Below are positions 24,948 to 33,265 of a stretch of 64,000 nt of DNA, one piece after another (the first letter of the stretch is position 1; every line of letters begins with the position of its first letter). This DNA comes from a virus: the IMG/VR virus record IMGVR_UViG_3300024319_000502, positions 1 to 64,000 of that record. The stretch is one strand, 5' to 3'. The notes under the pieces are model-generated. The model ran no database searches and had not been told where the DNA came from. It was given only the letters and a program-made list of their open reading frames with translations. A program made the translations under genes and the position numbers.

Positions 24948-25303
24948 GTTTCTTCCCAAACATTGAATTATTTGATAGACTAGCTATTGCAGAAGTTAAA
25001 CTAGCAAGAATTGGAGACAACCAAGAAGAAGTTGTGTGGTACAGGCAACGGATAAACGAAAAAGAATTTAATCAAGTATATACTCACTTCCAAGAGCTTA
25101 AAGAAATACACGATACTATTTGGGACTTAGAAGGATTACTTAAATCAGGTCGAGAACAAGAACTAGGTTTAGAAGAAATTGGTCGACGTGCTATTGAGAT
25201 ACGTGACTGGAATAACAAGCGTGTTGCATTAAAAAATAAAATAGCTGATATACTAGCAACGGATAACGTCAGAGAAATTAAAAAAGATCATTTAAGTGAA
25301 TAA
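24944..25303 (+). CDS. DUF6165-like protein
   Basis: 119 residues starting with GTG on an ATGA-like overlap with the radical SAM gene. LFDRLAIAEVKLARIG, IHDTIWDLEGLL and a final N-x-K-R-V-A-L-K-N-K-I helix match the layout of DUF6165, which usually occurs inside polysaccharide or LPS loci. All helical. Role unknown. Confidence 0.5.
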   Translation: MSFFPNIELFDRLAIAEVKLARIGDNQEEVVWYRQRINEKEFNQVYTHFQELKEIHDTIWDLEGLLKSGREQELGLEEIGRRAIEIRDWNNKRVALKNKIADILATDNVREIKKDHLSE

Positions 25304-25892
25304 TCCATTTGACTACATAACAGAGTTTGAAGAAGCACTGGCAAGTTATACAGGTGCTAGGTACTCTGTAATGACTGATTGTTGCACACACGCACTCGAA
25401 CTATCGTTCTTAGCAACAGGTTTCAAACGAACACAGTTTACTCCTTACACTTATATTTCAATACCAATGATGTTACATAAAATTGGTGTTAAGTTTGAGT
25501 ATAATGATCAAGATAATTGGTTGGGAGAATACTACTTTTGGAACACTAACATCTGGGATTCAGCAAGAAAGCTAGCAGAAGGAATGTATAAACCAGGACA
25601 GATACAGTGTCTAAGTTTTGGTCACGATAAACCATTAACTATTGGTCGTGGTGGTGCTATCCTACTAGATGATTATGAATTGTATAAGAAGCTTAAATTA
25701 ATGTGCTATGATGGTAGAGACTTATCAATACAACCTTGGTCAAGTCAAGAACAATTTGAACTAGGTTATCACTATAAGCCTGTGCCTGAAGAAGCAGAAC
25801 GTGCATTAACATTATTAGGCAGTCATGATCAAATGCCTAAATACAAACAGTATCCTAACTTAAAAAATATTAAAATTAAATTGGATACATGA
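25296..25892 (+). CDS. Short DegT/DnrJ/EryC1-type protein
   Basis: 198 residues against about 370 for the family. It keeps the N-terminal ALASYTGARYSVMTDCCTHALEL block and the PLP-site region CLSFGHDKPLTIGRGGAIL, where Lys of HDKPL would hold the cofactor, and RD and LGYHYK near the end. The usual small C-terminal domain is almost entirely missing. It may be a minimal aminotransferase or a degenerated partner. The start (GTG 25296) overlaps the previous gene by eight bases. Compare the full-length family member at 54935. Confidence 0.6.
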   Translation: MNNPFDYITEFEEALASYTGARYSVMTDCCTHALELSFLATGFKRTQFTPYTYISIPMMLHKIGVKFEYNDQDNWLGEYYFWNTNIWDSARKLAEGMYKPGQIQCLSFGHDKPLTIGRGGAILLDDYELYKKLKLMCYDGRDLSIQPWSSQEQFELGYHYKPVPEEAERALTLLGSHDQMPKYKQYPNLKNIKIKLDT

Positions 25893-25907
25893 TTTGGTAA
25901 AATACTA

Positions 25908-25936
25908 TTGCAAACTTGATAAAACTTTGCTATACT
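25908..25936 (+). promoter_or_regulatory. Sigma70-type promoter of folE
   Basis: TTGCAA (25908-25913), 17-base spacer, TATACT (25931-25936), followed by TTTTAAG as in two other promoters of the window. The 48-base leader contains a hairpin ACGAC/GTCGT and a CGGAG SD before ATG 25985. Confidence 0.6.
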
Positions 25937-25984
25937 TATTTTAAGTAAACGACATCCTCGTCGTCAATAACTCGGAGAAAAAAC

Positions 25985-26725
25985 ATGTCAATAGAAAATC
26001 ACATTGATTGGAATGAAAAGCAAGACCCAGAAAAAGCATCAGTCAGTAAAGAAGTAAAACGTAGACTTGAAGCAAATGGAATACGTTATTGGGCTAATGA
26101 TAACATCAGTGAAGTGCTGTTACCAGGTGACAAAGAAGCACTTATCGAAGAAGCAGTTCCTGCTTTTGAAGAAGTATTACAAAAACTTTTAATAGATACA
26201 AAAACAGATCCAAATTCAATGGATACTGCAAGACGTATGGCTAAGATGTATATCAATGAGATAATGGCTGGACGTTATGAAGCAATGCCTAATCCTAGTG
26301 CGTTTCCAAACTATGTTGGCGAAGGTGGTTACGAAGGTATGTTGGTTGTACGTAGTGAGCTAACAAGTTTGTGTTCTCATCATCATCAGACAGTAAAAGG
26401 TGTAGCATACATTGGTATCATTGCAGGACCTAAACTATTAGGTTTAAGTAAGTACACTCGTATCGCTCAGTGGTGTGCTACAAGAGGTACACTACAAGAA
26501 GAACTTAATGTTATGATTGCTGATGCAATTCAAAAAGAAACAGGTAGTGAACACGTTGGTGTGTATGTACAAGCAACACACGGGTGTTGTGAAAATAGAG
26601 GTATTAAAGCACATTCAAGTCTAACACAAACTACAGTATTACGTGGTGCGTTTAGAAATGATCCAGCTACTAAGAAAGAGTTCATAGACAATGTTAAACT
26701 ACAACAAGAGTTTGCCCAAAAGTAG
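25985..26725 (+). CDS. folE: GTP cyclohydrolase I
   Basis: 246 residues. LTSLCSHHHQTVKGVAYIGI (126-145) supplies Cys130 and the His pair 132-133, and HGCCENRGI near 199-207 the second zinc Cys, as in FolE. GLSKYTRIAQWCATRGTLQEEL is the family signature. It opens GTP to dihydroneopterin triphosphate, the first step towards 7-deazaguanines as well as folates. With QueD, QueE and the DpdA-like enzyme in this window, DNA modification is the likely purpose. The N-terminal 55 residues are extended but ordinary for the family. Confidence 0.9.
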   Translation: MSIENHIDWNEKQDPEKASVSKEVKRRLEANGIRYWANDNISEVLLPGDKEALIEEAVPAFEEVLQKLLIDTKTDPNSMDTARRMAKMYINEIMAGRYEAMPNPSAFPNYVGEGGYEGMLVVRSELTSLCSHHHQTVKGVAYIGIIAGPKLLGLSKYTRIAQWCATRGTLQEELNVMIADAIQKETGSEHVGVYVQATHGCCENRGIKAHSSLTQTTVLRGAFRNDPATKKEFIDNVKLQQEFAQK

Positions 26726-26726
26726 G

Positions 26727-26755
26727 TTGACCAAAAAATCCGAATTTAGTATAAT
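26727..26755 (+). promoter_or_regulatory. TTGACC-class sigma70 promoter
   Basis: TTGACC (26727-26732), 17-base spacer, TATAAT (26750-26755), two bases after the folE stop. One of four promoters sharing TTGACCAwwAAATC and the same spacing. It drives the subtilisin autotransporter gene. Confidence 0.75.
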
Positions 26756-26786
26756 ACTAACAAGGCTTAAAATTTAAGGAGAAGTT

Positions 26787-29726
26787 ATGTTGTTCTTAAG
26801 ATCGATCTTAGTTGTAGTTATGTTGTTTGTGTCAACCTCTGTATATGCAGGTCGATGGACGGTATTAGATACCTGGTCAACTACAGACACTCCATATGTA
26901 CATACTAGTGACGCAACCTACGAATATGTCGTTGATTCTGTTACAGATTCTTACATAGATACGGACGGAAATACTATTGAACGTATATCAAACGTAAGAT
27001 ATCGAGTCGAAACAAGAACCATAACTACTTCCATTACACATAGAGACAGAGTACGTGAACAAAATGCTATGGGTAGAGTACGAGAGCGTGGACTAGACGT
27101 ATACGCTACAGTAACTACTGAAACAGATGTTCAACGCAATCATATGGGAACTTCTGTAGTATCTGAAACTATTACTGCTGTTTCTCCTAGTGTAGAAGAA
27201 GCACGTCTAGCAGAAGAGGCTCGTTTAGCAGAAGAAGCCAGACTTGCTGAAGTTGCAAGATTAGAAGAAGTAGCAAGGTTAGAAGCATTAGAAGTTGCTA
27301 GGTTAGCTGAAGAAGCTCGACTCGCTGAAATTGCAAGATTAGAAGCACTTGAGGCAGAAAGGCTAGCAGAAGAAGCACGCCTTGCAGAGGTAGCCAGATT
27401 AGCAGAAGAAGCACGCCTTGCGGAAGAGGCTCGTTTAGCTGAAGAGGCTAGACTGTTAGCCATTGCTGAGGAAGAAGCAAGGTTAGCCGAGGTAGCTAGA
27501 TTAGAAGCATTAGCAGAAGAAGAAAGGCTAGCAGAAGAAGCCAGGTTGTTAGCTATTGCAGAAGAAGAAGCTAGAGTTGCTGAAGAAGAAAGATTGGCCG
27601 CATTAGCAGAGGAAGAAAGATTAGCTGAAGAGGCACGTTTATTAGCGGTAGCTGAAGAAGAAGCCAGGTTAGCTGAGGAGGCACGTTTAGCAGAAGAAGC
27701 CAGACTTGCTGAAGAGTCCGAAACAGTTGCAACATTAGACTTTGGTGCTAATAGTATATACTTAGGTACTCCAACTGAAATGCCTAGTTCGGATCCAACA
27801 TACTATCAAGGACTTGATAACTTTAAAAACTTTAACTCAGCCGTAGGACAAGACTGGGCATTGTCAAGAGGATGGACAGGTAAAGGATCTACAATTGGTA
27901 TATTAGATAGTGGTATTGATCTTGATCATCCAGAGCTTGCAGGTAAAGTTACATTTCAATGGGAACCAGGTTATGACAATGGCATTGAAGACTCAGTAGG
28001 TCATGGTAGTCATGTAGCATCAATTGCGGCAGGTAACATGGGTGGCGAAGTGTTAGGTATAGCACCTGATGCTAATCTAGCTATTGTTAAAATTACTGAT
28101 TCATGGTCAGCTTCAATGAGCTTTGCTCGTCAGGGTATTGTGCAACTTAAAAACAATACTGACGCAGTAGTAGCTAACTTATCAGCAAACACTAGTTATC
28201 ATAACTCATATAAAAGCACAGTAACAGATAGAGGCAATGGTGTGTTTACCAGCAACCATGAATACTATGGTGGAACTAATTATTATAATATGGAAACACC
28301 AGATGCTTGGGGCAGTGCTATGTCAGGTAGTGAAATAGTATTAACTATATCAGCAGGTAATCAATCAAATGGTTATGTACAAAATCCTGCGACATTTGCG
28401 GTAGCAACAGACAGTTCAGGTAACTTGGTTATGGACGGTCGTGCTATTGTAGTAGGTGCTTGGAATACTGCTACCGAAACTATTGATGGTGCTAAGTCAG
28501 GGCACATGTGTAAAAACTACAGTGGCAGTGAATGTTTAGACACTTATAGAACTTCAGACTTTTATATATTGGCACCAGGTAATAATATAGTAGGTGCTGA
28601 TAAAGACGGCGGTTATAGATCAATGTCGGGTACATCACAAGCGGCTCCTGTGGTTGCTGGTGCAGTAGCAGTTATACATCAAATGTGGCCATACATGAAA
28701 GGCGAGAACATTGTTCAAGTGTTGTTAGATACTGCTGATAAAACTATAACAGGATACAATGTTAATACACACGGACAAGGACTGTTAGATCTTAAACGTG
28801 CTACAGAACCAATTGGTGATTTAGGTATATCAATGACAGGTAGAACAGGAACTACTACTCCTCTATCGGGTGGTATTGCAGTTGCTGGTATTAGTTCTGT
28901 TACAGAGTTGTCAAGCGTTAAAGTAGTAGATGAAATAGGTCGTGACTATACAGTTGATTTAAGTTCTGCAACTATTGATCTTAAAGGTAGCACTAATAAT
29001 TTAATTCCAGTATATCAATTAGATCACTCAGTAGGCAGTGCATGGTCAAGTAAATTTGTTGGAGGAGAAGGTGCAAACTATCGAGGTTGGTATCTTAACA
29101 GTTACGAACAAGAAGTAGGCAACATAAATCAAGAAACATTTAGTGCAATGTCATTTGGATTTGATAGTTCAGCACTAGCTGTAAGAGATATATACACTGG
29201 AGAAATTAAGGATCCAAGTGACTGGACAGAAAGATTTACTTACACAAGAAGTTACGGTTCACCTTTTATGAGCTTTAGTGGTATGTGGGGACAAGTTAAC
29301 TCAACAGACACATTTGAGTATTCAACAATGTATAAGCCAAACAATTGGTATGGACAAGTAGGTGTTATGTATTCTATAACAGACTTTGATAGCGGACTAG
29401 TTGAGGACGTTGATAACATTACATCAATGTATGGTGTTGCTGGTTGGGCTAACGATAATGTAAACTTATATGTAGGTGTTAAGCCTACTGTGATCGATGG
29501 TGAGTTAGATTTAAGAGTACCCACATCAGTTAGTAGTACAGGAGTTATGTCGTATACTAATGCTAAAGCAGATATGACAGGTGACCCAGTAACGTATGTA
29601 GGTGCACAATATAACTTAACTAATTCAGAAGATCAATTTGGTAATGTACATAACTTAAGAGTTAACGGTGCAGTTGATCAATATGGTGACGCACTAGTTG
29701 GTGCATTTTATGAGTTTACATTCTAA
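26787..29726 (+). CDS. Subtilisin (S8) serine protease autotransporter with long EARLAE-repeat stalk
   Basis: 979 residues. Signal peptide 1-22 (ends VYA). Residues about 135-312 are a six-residue repeat of the type EEARLA, predicted as a long charged helix. The S8 catalytic triad is complete: D374 in ILDSGID, H406 in GHGSHVA, S617 in GTSQAAP, with oxyanion Asn in SAGNQ. The last 280 residues are strand-rich with alternating aromatics and end in TF, as in outer-membrane autotransporter barrels. It should be exported by the host and displayed or secreted. Unusual in a phage. GGAG SD and a consensus promoter precede it. Confidence 0.8.
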   Translation: MLFLRSILVVVMLFVSTSVYAGRWTVLDTWSTTDTPYVHTSDATYEYVVDSVTDSYIDTDGNTIERISNVRYRVETRTITTSITHRDRVREQNAMGRVRERGLDVYATVTTETDVQRNHMGTSVVSETITAVSPSVEEARLAEEARLAEEARLAEVARLEEVARLEALEVARLAEEARLAEIARLEALEAERLAEEARLAEVARLAEEARLAEEARLAEEARLLAIAEEEARLAEVARLEALAEEERLAEEARLLAIAEEEARVAEEERLAALAEEERLAEEARLLAVAEEEARLAEEARLAEEARLAEESETVATLDFGANSIYLGTPTEMPSSDPTYYQGLDNFKNFNSAVGQDWALSRGWTGKGSTIGILDSGIDLDHPELAGKVTFQWEPGYDNGIEDSVGHGSHVASIAAGNMGGEVLGIAPDANLAIVKITDSWSASMSFARQGIVQLKNNTDAVVANLSANTSYHNSYKSTVTDRGNGVFTSNHEYYGGTNYYNMETPDAWGSAMSGSEIVLTISAGNQSNGYVQNPATFAVATDSSGNLVMDGRAIVVGAWNTATETIDGAKSGHMCKNYSGSECLDTYRTSDFYILAPGNNIVGADKDGGYRSMSGTSQAAPVVAGAVAVIHQMWPYMKGENIVQVLLDTADKTITGYNVNTHGQGLLDLKRATEPIGDLGISMTGRTGTTTPLSGGIAVAGISSVTELSSVKVVDEIGRDYTVDLSSATIDLKGSTNNLIPVYQLDHSVGSAWSSKFVGGEGANYRGWYLNSYEQEVGNINQETFSAMSFGFDSSALAVRDIYTGEIKDPSDWTERFTYTRSYGSPFMSFSGMWGQVNSTDTFEYSTMYKPNNWYGQVGVMYSITDFDSGLVEDVDNITSMYGVAGWANDNVNLYVGVKPTVIDGELDLRVPTSVSSTGVMSYTNAKADMTGDPVTYVGAQYNLTNSEDQFGNVHNLRVNGAVDQYGDALVGAFYEFTF
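27190..27720 (+). repeat. Degenerate 18-bp coding repeat (EARLAE hexads)
   Basis: About 30 copies of a hexad based on E-E-A-R-L-A. Arg, Leu and Ala codons vary freely between copies (CGT, CGC, AGA, AGG, CTA, TTA), so the DNA repeat is old while the protein repeat is maintained. Some units carry two or three extra residues (LEAL, LLAIAEEE). Confidence 0.85.
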
Positions 29727-30181
29727 TGATATTTGATAAAGTAAAACAACTTAAAGACCAAGGGTTAAGAATAGGAATAACATTCTCAACCTTTGACCTA
29801 TTACACGCAGGGCATGTTGCTATGTTAAGTGAGTGCAAGAATCATTGTGATTATCTGATAGCTGGCTTACAAACAGATCCTACACTAGACAGAGCAAACA
29901 AAAACAGTCCTATACAGTCAATAGTAGAAAGACAGATACAGATAGGCTGTAATCGTTTCGTTGATGAAATTGTGGTATACCAAACGGAAAAAGATTTAGA
30001 AGATATCTTGCTTTCAATGCCAATAGATGTTAGAATATTAGGTGTAGAGTATGAGAACAAGGACTTTACTGGTAAAGATATTTGTAACAAAAGAGGAATT
30101 GAATTAGTATACAATGGCAGAGACCATTCATTTAGTTCAAGTTCATTACGTAAACGAGTAGCAGAAGCGGAGAAAAAATAA
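29726..30181 (+). CDS. Cytidylyltransferase-like nucleotidyltransferase
   Basis: 151 residues. GITFSTFDLLHAGHVAML carries the H-x-G-H motif of the TagD/RfaE-type family and FSSSSLRKRV near the C-terminus the S-S-S-x-x-R-x-R motif. It would join a nucleotide to a sugar or polyol phosphate (CDP-glycerol or ADP-heptose type). One-base overlap with the autotransporter stop. Fits the surface-sugar theme. Confidence 0.75.
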   Translation: MIFDKVKQLKDQGLRIGITFSTFDLLHAGHVAMLSECKNHCDYLIAGLQTDPTLDRANKNSPIQSIVERQIQIGCNRFVDEIVVYQTEKDLEDILLSMPIDVRILGVEYENKDFTGKDICNKRGIELVYNGRDHSFSSSSLRKRVAEAEKK

Positions 30182-30342
30182 TGGCATATGATGCAAAAGC
30201 AGTAAAGATACCAACAGAATTAAAAGTAATGGCGGCAAGTTTTCCTACTAAAGCAGAAGGCAAGGCTTTTATTAAAAGATTTGTTGCAATTAAAGAAGGT
30301 GAGTATAATAATTACCAAGCAAAGAAAAGAAGTGGTAAGTAA
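30181..30342 (+). CDS. 53-residue basic protein, unknown
   Basis: ATG overlaps the previous stop (AATAATGG). Basic, Lys-rich with a central KAFIKRFVAIKEGEYN segment. No recognised motif. Confidence 0.5.
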   Translation: MAYDAKAVKIPTELKVMAASFPTKAEGKAFIKRFVAIKEGEYNNYQAKKRSGK

Positions 30343-30351
30343 TATACTCAA

Positions 30352-30417
30352 AGACGCCTTAAGACAGTCATCCGTCTCAAAATATTCTGCCTGTCATCAA
30401 ACTTACTCACAGGAGAC
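30352..30417 (+). promoter_or_regulatory. Possible structured leader of queD (pseudoknot topology)
   Basis: AGACG (30352-30356) can pair with CGTCT (30373-30377), and GACAG (30363-30367) with CTGTC (30391-30395), giving an interleaved H-type order. GTCTC (30374-30378) could instead pair with GAGAC (30413-30417) of the SD AGGAGAC. The helices are short (5 bp), so this is a candidate only. Confidence 0.25.
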
Positions 30418-30422
30418 AAGAG

Positions 30423-30872
30423 ATGGCAACATACTACTCAACTAAAACATACGGTCACAACATTGGCCTTTCAGCCTGCTTTAGGCAACCTAACGCTGAT
30501 CATTCACATTGTCATTTACTACATGGCTACAGTTTACAATTTAAATTTACGTTTGCATGTAGTGAACTAGATAATAAAAACTGGGCAGTAGACTTTGGTG
30601 GACTTAAACAAGTTAAGAAATGGTTAGAAGATCACTTTGATCATAAAACAGCTATTGACAAAGATGATCCACACCTAGATAAGTTTAAAGAACTTGAAGA
30701 AATGGATCTAGCAGAAATTGTAGTCATGGATGGTGTTGGTGCAGAAAAGTTTGCTGAACACGCATTTATGTTTGCAGACAAATTAATTAGAGAACAAACA
30801 AACGATCGTTGTTGGGTGCATTCAGTAGAGTGTGCGGAACACGGTGCTAACTCAGCAATCTACGAGGGGTAA
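30423..30872 (+). CDS. queD: QueD-like 6-carboxytetrahydropterin synthase
   Basis: 149 residues. The zinc/catalytic block reads DHSHCHLLHGYSL (26-38) with Cys30 as likely catalytic Cys; the second His of the usual HGH is Tyr36. VDFGGLK (56-62) is the pterin-site motif, FDHKTAI the catalytic His strand and SVECAEHGANSA the closing segment with Glu. It converts dihydroneopterin triphosphate, made by FolE, to carboxytetrahydropterin for QueE. AGGAG SD. Many alpha-proteobacterial and phage members share the HGY form to my knowledge, so activity is still likely. Confidence 0.8.
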   Translation: MATYYSTKTYGHNIGLSACFRQPNADHSHCHLLHGYSLQFKFTFACSELDNKNWAVDFGGLKQVKKWLEDHFDHKTAIDKDDPHLDKFKELEEMDLAEIVVMDGVGAEKFAEHAFMFADKLIREQTNDRCWVHSVECAEHGANSAIYEG

Positions 30873-30874
30873 TA

Positions 30875-30964
30875 ATGGAAACAGAAGCAATAATTGGATT
30901 AATAATTATGGTAGCGATAGTGGCTATTGCAACTGCGGTATCATTAAAGGATAAAGATGACTAA
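30875..30964 (+). CDS. 29-residue membrane microprotein
   Basis: One hydrophobic helix (AIIGLIIMVAIVAIATAVSL) with a charged end KDKDD. The ATG follows the queD stop by two bases and the end overlaps the next gene by eight. No SD other than GAGGGG at a suitable distance upstream. Function unknown. Confidence 0.4.
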   Translation: METEAIIGLIIMVAIVAIATAVSLKDKDD

Positions 30965-31418
30965 GAAAGCATATTATACATGGTCGCAAGTTGAAGAAAT
31001 GACACAGGACATTATTAGACAACTGCACGTGGATCAACAGAATATTGACTGTGTAGTTGGGCTCACAAGGGGCGGTTTAACGCCCGCTGTGCTGGTTTCA
31101 CAGTATCTAGACATACCAATGCACGCCGTAAAGGTAAGCTTACGTGATCACGTAGGAGCAGAGGATCTTGAAAAGATCAAAGAAGATATTGGTATCGATA
31201 AAGGCAAACGAGTGTTAGTGATAGATGATATCAATGATACTGGTGCTACTATATCAGCTATTAAAGATGTATGGGGGACTGACACAGTGACTTATGCAGT
31301 ATTAATTAACAATGAAGCTAGTACAGAAGATGTTGATTACTCAAGCATGGACATTAACAAACACGAAGAAAATGTTTGGCAAGTGTTTCCTTGGGAGGAC
31401 TGGTGGCAATGGAGTTAG
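30957..31418 (+). CDS. Type I phosphoribosyltransferase
   Basis: 153 residues. VLVIDDINDTGATI (about 83-96) is the PRPP-binding motif. CVVGLTRGGLTPAVLVSQYL is the upstream strand-helix typical of xanthine/hypoxanthine (Gpt-like) members. It could salvage a purine or a deazapurine. It lies between queD and a glycan block. All key Asp/Thr residues of the PRPP loop are present. Confidence 0.8.
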   Translation: MTKKAYYTWSQVEEMTQDIIRQLHVDQQNIDCVVGLTRGGLTPAVLVSQYLDIPMHAVKVSLRDHVGAEDLEKIKEDIGIDKGKRVLVIDDINDTGATISAIKDVWGTDTVTYAVLINNEASTEDVDYSSMDINKHEENVWQVFPWEDWWQWS

Positions 31419-32287
31419 ATGCATCAGCCCTGACAGGGACAACTGTTGATATATCTGTTCTACTACCTACTAGAGGTAGAGGCAAACTAGCAGAACGTTC
31501 ATTGTTATCCTTAATTGATCGAGCTAAGGACAATACTAGAATTGAATATCGTATAGCTCTCGACAATGATGATAAAGAATCAGTTGATTACTTTGATAAA
31601 ACTGTAATGCCTGCATTTAAAGAAAGAGATCTTAACTTTGTAATAGTAACAACACCACCAATTGGGTATCAAAGACTAAATGAATATGTTAACTATTTAG
31701 GAAAATATGCACAAGGTCGTTGGTTAATGTTTTGGAATGATGATGCTATTATGGAAACAGATCATTGGGATGAAATAGTAGCAACACACACAGATAAGTT
31801 TCGTGTGTTACGTATGCAAGAACAAAGCAAACATCCTTATGCTATATTTCCTATTGTTCCTAAGGAATGGTATTACTTGTTAGGCACATTAAGCACACAC
31901 CAAATGAGTGATGCACAAATTAGTCAGATTGGTTACATGTGCAATATTGTAGAAAACATTGATGTACACTGTACACATGATCGTTTTGATCTAACAGGCA
32001 ATAACAATGATGAAACATATAATAATAGACCACAACTAGAAGGCAATCCTGAAAATCCTAAAGATCTAAATAGTCCACAAACTGCTCAAAGTAGATTTGA
32101 ACAAGCTATTAGAATTATGTGGTATCTTAATAAGATAGGCGACGGTAATGATCATTTACAAAACTCATTACAACATGGCGAAGATTTGTGGAAACATTTA
32201 AAAGCCAATGATCCTAACGGACATACTTCAAGATACAGTGTTGACAAAGAGACTGGTAAACAAGTAAAGTCTAACGAAGATGAGTAA
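31409..32287 (+). CDS. Glycosyltransferase family 2-like protein
   Basis: 292 residues from ATG 31409, chosen over TTG 31376 because GGAGG lies at 31395-31399. VDISVLLPTRGRGKLAERSL is a GT2 start, RIALDNDD the strand with the nucleotide-binding Asp, and GRWLMFWNDDAIM the D-x-D equivalent (N-D-D). The C-terminal 100 residues are polar and Asn-rich. Overlaps the upstream gene by ten bases. Confidence 0.65.
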   Translation: MELDASALTGTTVDISVLLPTRGRGKLAERSLLSLIDRAKDNTRIEYRIALDNDDKESVDYFDKTVMPAFKERDLNFVIVTTPPIGYQRLNEYVNYLGKYAQGRWLMFWNDDAIMETDHWDEIVATHTDKFRVLRMQEQSKHPYAIFPIVPKEWYYLLGTLSTHQMSDAQISQIGYMCNIVENIDVHCTHDRFDLTGNNNDETYNNRPQLEGNPENPKDLNSPQTAQSRFEQAIRIMWYLNKIGDGNDHLQNSLQHGEDLWKHLKANDPNGHTSRYSVDKETGKQVKSNEDE

Positions 32288-33059
32288 TCTAGAACAAGAA
32301 ATAAAAGATTATTGGAACAATCAACCTTGTAATGTTAAACACGGAACTAGCGAAGTTGGTACTCGAGAGTTCTTCAATGAAGTTACTGCTAAACGTTTTC
32401 GAGCAGAACCGCACAACTTAGACTTTCCGCAGTTTCATCAATACAGAGGTAAGCGTGTGTTAGAAATTGGCTGTGGTATAGGAACTGATGCACAACAATT
32501 TGCACAAAACGGTGCTCACTATGTAGGCATTGATCTAAGTGATGAAAGCTTAACACTAGCCAAACAACGTTTTGAAGTATTTGACCTTAAAGGTGACTTT
32601 TATAATATTGATATGACTAACTTAAATGAACTTAAAAAATTAGGTACATTTGATTTAGTTTACTCATACGGAGTTATACACCACTTTCCCAACATAGAAA
32701 AAATTATAACAAACGTTCACACTGTTCTAAATACCGGTGGAGAATTTAAGTTTATGGTCTATGCCAAAAACTCTTGGAAGTATGCTATGATTAGAAAAGG
32801 ATTAGATCAGTTTGAAGCACAGAGTAATTGTCCTTATGCTGAAGCATATACCAGTGAAGAAATTGAACAACTTTTAGGTAAAAAATTTACCATAGAAAGG
32901 TTGCGTCAAGCACACTGTTTCATGTATAATATAGACAAGTATAAAGAAGGTAAGTTTGAATTAGAACCATGGTTTGAAGCAATGCCAGAACTTATGCGTG
33001 AAGCAGTTAAAGAATACTTAGGATGGCATTTACTAGTTAAAGCGAGGAAAACATTATGA
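32280..33059 (+). CDS. Class I SAM-dependent methyltransferase
   Basis: 259 residues. VLEIGCGIGTDAQQFA (about 60-75) is motif I, VGIDLS motif post-I, FDLVYSYGVIHHF motif II and LNTGGEFKFMVYA motif III, as in Methyltransf_11/25. The N-terminus (IKDYWNNQPCN) is common in methyltransferases of sugar loci. The substrate is unknown. Eight-base overlap with the GT2 gene and four with the next. Confidence 0.8.
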   Translation: MSNLEQEIKDYWNNQPCNVKHGTSEVGTREFFNEVTAKRFRAEPHNLDFPQFHQYRGKRVLEIGCGIGTDAQQFAQNGAHYVGIDLSDESLTLAKQRFEVFDLKGDFYNIDMTNLNELKKLGTFDLVYSYGVIHHFPNIEKIITNVHTVLNTGGEFKFMVYAKNSWKYAMIRKGLDQFEAQSNCPYAEAYTSEEIEQLLGKKFTIERLRQAHCFMYNIDKYKEGKFELEPWFEAMPELMREAVKEYLGWHLLVKARKTL

Positions 33060-33265
33060 GTACAGGACTATTAGTTTTTGGTTTATGGATATTATTTTGT
33101 GCAGTAGTGGTAGGCGGCGTTCTTTGGGTACTTAGTCTTATGACTGAGGCTGAGGATGAAGAATGTCCATTAGGGAAAGACTGTAAATTTAAAGACAAAG
33201 TTATAGAAAATAACGACGAGTATGAACATACTAAAGAATACTACGATACAGAAAGGAACAAGTAA
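33056..33265 (+). CDS. Small membrane-anchored protein, 69 aa
   Basis: One N-terminal membrane helix (LLVFGLWILFCAVVVGGVLWVL) and a soluble acidic tail with CPLGKDC, two Cys six apart. Directly precedes queE without a gap. Unknown. Confidence 0.5.
   Translation: MSTGLLVFGLWILFCAVVVGGVLWVLSLMTEAEDEECPLGKDCKFKDKVIENNDEYEHTKEYYDTERNK

Noticed and set aside
27140-27463. Long minus-strand ORF opposite the EARLAE repeat
   Set aside because: It is a shadow of the repeat (Ser/Ala-rich mirror) with no start signal; the plus strand encodes the protease.
30343-30422. Naming the queD leader a preQ1 riboswitch
   Set aside because: The known preQ1 core (A-rich tail, conserved loop) is not recognisable; only a topology is visible.
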